Source: Bacteroidota bacterium
Lineage (GTDB): Bacteria > Bacteroidota > Bacteroidia > Chitinophagales > Chitinophagaceae
Length of the DNA: 64,000 nt
Direction: 5' to 3'
Assembly: GCA_016706595.1 (NCBI GenBank)
Contig: JADJJH010000003.1
Span: 611,001 to 675,000, forward strand
Positions 62,057-64,000 of this stretch are shown one piece after another (within the stretch, counting starts at the first letter, position 1; the number at the start of each line of letters is the position of its first letter). The notes under the pieces are model-generated. The model saw only the letters and a list, made by a program, of their open reading frames with translations, had not been told where the DNA came from and ran no database searches. The position numbers were made by a program, and so were the translations under genes.

Positions 62057-64000
62057 ATGTATAAAAAAATTATGGTAAGTCTGTATGCAATAATTGCATG
62101 CAGCGTATCCTTTGCGCAGACTAAACTAATAGAAAAAATTAGTAAGTCTAGCCCTTCCGAAATTGTTATTCCCTATGAGAAGTATCAATTATCAAACGGA
62201 CTCACCCTCATCGTTCATGAAGATCATAGCGATCCATTAGTGCATGTGGATGTAACCTATCATGTAGGTTCGGCACGTGAAGAAATCGGAAAATCGGGCT
62301 TTGCGCATTTTTTCGAACATATGATGTTTCAAGGAAGTGATCATGTGGCTGATGAGCAACATTTTAAAGTAATTACCGAAGCGGGTGGTACTTTAAATGG
62401 TACAACCAATCGCGATCGAACAAATTATTTCGAAACGGTACCAAGTAATCAACTCGAAAAAATGTTGTGGTTAGAATCAGACCGTATGGGATTTTTAGTT
62501 GATGCGGTAACACAAAAAAAGTTTGAAGTTCAAAGAGCAACCGTTAAAAATGAGCGAGGGCAAAATTATGATAACCGCCCGTATGGCTTAGTGCAAGAAA
62601 CACTTTCAAGAAATTTGTATCCTTATGGACATCCGTATTCGTGGTTAACCATTGGGTATGTTGAAGATTTAAACAGAGTAAATGCCGAAGATTTGAAGAA
62701 TTTCTTTTTGCGATGGTATGGTCCAAACAATGCCGTAGTAACCATTGGAGGCGATGTAAATACCAAAGATGTCGTGAAACTGGTAGAGAAATATTTTGGG
62801 AGCATTCCACAATGCCCAAAGGTTGAAAAAACTATTTTGCCGGCAGTATCATTAAGTAGCGATCGGTATATCAATATGACGGATGCCTATGCTAAAAACC
62901 CTATGTTGGTTTGTGCTATGCCAACGGTTCCAAGGTATCATAAAGATGAAGCCGCTTTAGATTGTTTAGCCGAAATTTTAGGGGGCGATAATAATTCGAT
63001 TTTATACCAAAGTGTAGTCAAAACGCAAAAGGCTATATCTGTGAATGTTTCAAATGGTACCGATGAATTGGCTGGTGCTATGCAATTTCAGATTATGTCT
63101 AAAGCAGGTAGTGCCTTGTCGGAATTAGTGAAGGATATTAGGAATGCCATTAAAGATTTTGAAACAAAAGGGATCAGTGATGATGATATTGCAAAGTTCA
63201 AGTCGTCATACGAAGCACGAACCATTTATGGCTTAGAAAGTGTTCAGGGAAAAGTTTCGCAATTGGCCGCTTCTCAAACTTTTACAGGCAATGCAAATAA
63301 CATAAAGGCTGAAATGAAAAAGTATACTGAGTTTACGAAGGAAGATGTAATTCGAGTATATCATCAGTACATAAAAAACAAGCCTATGGTCATTTTGAGT
63401 TGCTTGCCAAAAGGATTAGAATTGTTGAAGGCCGGCGAAGATAATTATATGATGTCTGAAGAAGGTTATCAAGCACCAAATTATGGATATGAAGGCTTGA
63501 AATATGTGAAAGCAAAAGATAAGTTTGATAGAAGTAAAATGCCGGCATCTGGTCCAAATCCAGTTATTAAATTACCTAAGTTTAAGCAATTAGAAGTGGA
63601 TGGAATGAAGATGTTAAGTGCAAAATCGAATGAGTTACCAATTGTTGTGATTTCTATTGGGCTGCCAGGAGGAAGAATGCCTGAGCAAAATGAATTAGGC
63701 AAAACCGGTGTAGCCCAAATGTTTTCGGCCATGATGGAAGAAGATACTAAACTACATACTGCCGAAGAAATGAGCGTTTTGCTAGATAAACTGGGCTCAA
63801 GTATTTCTTTTGGAACCGATATTGATGAAACAGGTGTAACGGTGAGATGCTTGAAAAAGAATTTACAACCTACGCTAGAGTTATTGGAAGAAAGATTATT
63901 GCAACCCAAATTCACAATGGAGGCTTTCGATCGAATAAAAAATCAACGACTTGAGAATATCAAGAATTCTAAAACACGAGCGGCTAATGTGGCAAGTATT
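62057..64000 (+). CDS. M16 family zinc metallopeptidase, truncated by the window edge
   Basis: 648 codons visible, no stop. Signal peptide (MYKKIMVSLYAIIACSVSFAQ), then the M16 N-terminal domain with the inverted zinc motif HFFEH (in FAHFFEHMMFQGS) and a downstream Glu in KFEVQRATVKNERGQNYDN. A second, M16C domain begins before the right edge (MKMLSAKSNELPIVVISIGLPGGRMPEQNELGKTGVAQMF). Such periplasmic pitrilysin-like proteases degrade peptides. The full protein should be about 900 residues. Confidence 0.93.
   Translation, partial: MYKKIMVSLYAIIACSVSFAQTKLIEKISKSSPSEIVIPYEKYQLSNGLTLIVHEDHSDPLVHVDVTYHVGSAREEIGKSGFAHFFEHMMFQGSDHVADEQHFKVITEAGGTLNGTTNRDRTNYFETVPSNQLEKMLWLESDRMGFLVDAVTQKKFEVQRATVKNERGQNYDNRPYGLVQETLSRNLYPYGHPYSWLTIGYVEDLNRVNAEDLKNFFLRWYGPNNAVVTIGGDVNTKDVVKLVEKYFGSIPQCPKVEKTILPAVSLSSDRYINMTDAYAKNPMLVCAMPTVPRYHKDEAALDCLAEILGGDNNSILYQSVVKTQKAISVNVSNGTDELAGAMQFQIMSKAGSALSELVKDIRNAIKDFETKGISDDDIAKFKSSYEARTIYGLESVQGKVSQLAASQTFTGNANNIKAEMKKYTEFTKEDVIRVYHQYIKNKPMVILSCLPKGLELLKAGEDNYMMSEEGYQAPNYGYEGLKYVKAKDKFDRSKMPASGPNPVIKLPKFKQLEVDGMKMLSAKSNELPIVVISIGLPGGRMPEQNELGKTGVAQMFSAMMEEDTKLHTAEEMSVLLDKLGSSISFGTDIDETGVTVRCLKKNLQPTLELLEERLLQPKFTMEAFDRIKNQRLENIKNSKTRAANVASI

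Noticed and set aside
1..64000. CRISPR arrays, prophage or restriction-defence islands
   Set aside because: No direct repeats with unique spacers, no Cas, integrase, capsid or restriction genes were seen.

Overview
The window is an AT-rich chromosomal segment of a free-living member of the Bacteroidota, probably near the Chitinophagales/Sphingobacteriales; the rank below phylum is a guess. The phylum call rests on several signs: type IX secretion (T9SS) C-terminal domains, a CarboxypepD_reg-type TonB receptor, a DUF3822-rsmD-coaD cluster, a lipidated TamA-like protein (TamL), a sigma-54 regulator joined to lptE, and repeated TAnnTTTG promoter boxes a short distance before start codons. I found no rRNA, tRNA, CRISPR array, transposase or prophage gene. 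Most of the window is ordinary core genome with a few accessory patches.

Layout. 1-2.6 kb: a sensor kinase cut by the left edge and its LytTR response regulator. 2.7-8.8 kb: an S41 protease, a chain of four overlapping genes (trmB, DUF5522, alkyltransferase-like protein, IPExxxVDY-like protein), frr with a sterol-desaturase-family gene, and a double META-domain protein. 8.9-14.5 kb: typA, an RRM protein, infC without its usual ribosomal-protein partners, and DUF3822-rsmD-coaD-CoA transferase subunit B. 14.5-25.3 kb: a MATE exporter, DUF4476 protein, TrmH-type methyltransferase, TamL, sigma-54 regulator plus lptE, and secreted or periplasmic proteins of poorly known function.

25.3-34.8 kb is accessory and surface-directed. 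It holds a small lipoprotein, a T9SS-exported beta-propeller protein, a transglutaminase-like protein, a LprI-like gene whose 5' end lies in a repeat, and a T9SS type-B protein with 17 cysteine-paired repeats. Two inverted copies of a roughly 150-bp dispersed repeat bracket its left half, and an 8-bp-period tandem repeat runs up to one start codon. Two more degenerate relatives of the dispersed repeat lie at 57.3 and 61.8 kb.

37.2-48.2 kb is the most interesting block, a phosphate locus. pstS-pstC-pstA-pstB, a DUF47 (PhoU-like) gene and a low-affinity Pit transporter all read leftward. A TonB-dependent receptor and a T9SS-exported beta-helix-like protein read rightward from the same intergenic region. 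That region carries two arrays of contiguous 11-bp direct repeats, one facing each gene, with the geometry of a PHO box. PstC has a segment resembling part of PstS inserted in its first periplasmic loop, and Pit carries a soluble insert of about 180 residues. Together these suggest a phosphate-starvation regulon spanning both membranes.

48.3-64 kb: an orphan LytTR regulator preceded by two unlisted tiny ORFs, a deoxynucleoside kinase, class I aldolase, the operon aroC-thioredoxin-rhomboid, hutI, an isoaspartyl peptidase, an ABC exporter operon with a LolA-like protein, a receiver domain with a C-terminal membrane anchor, a secreted protein with an apparent frameshift at its start, and an M16 zinc peptidase that runs off the right edge.
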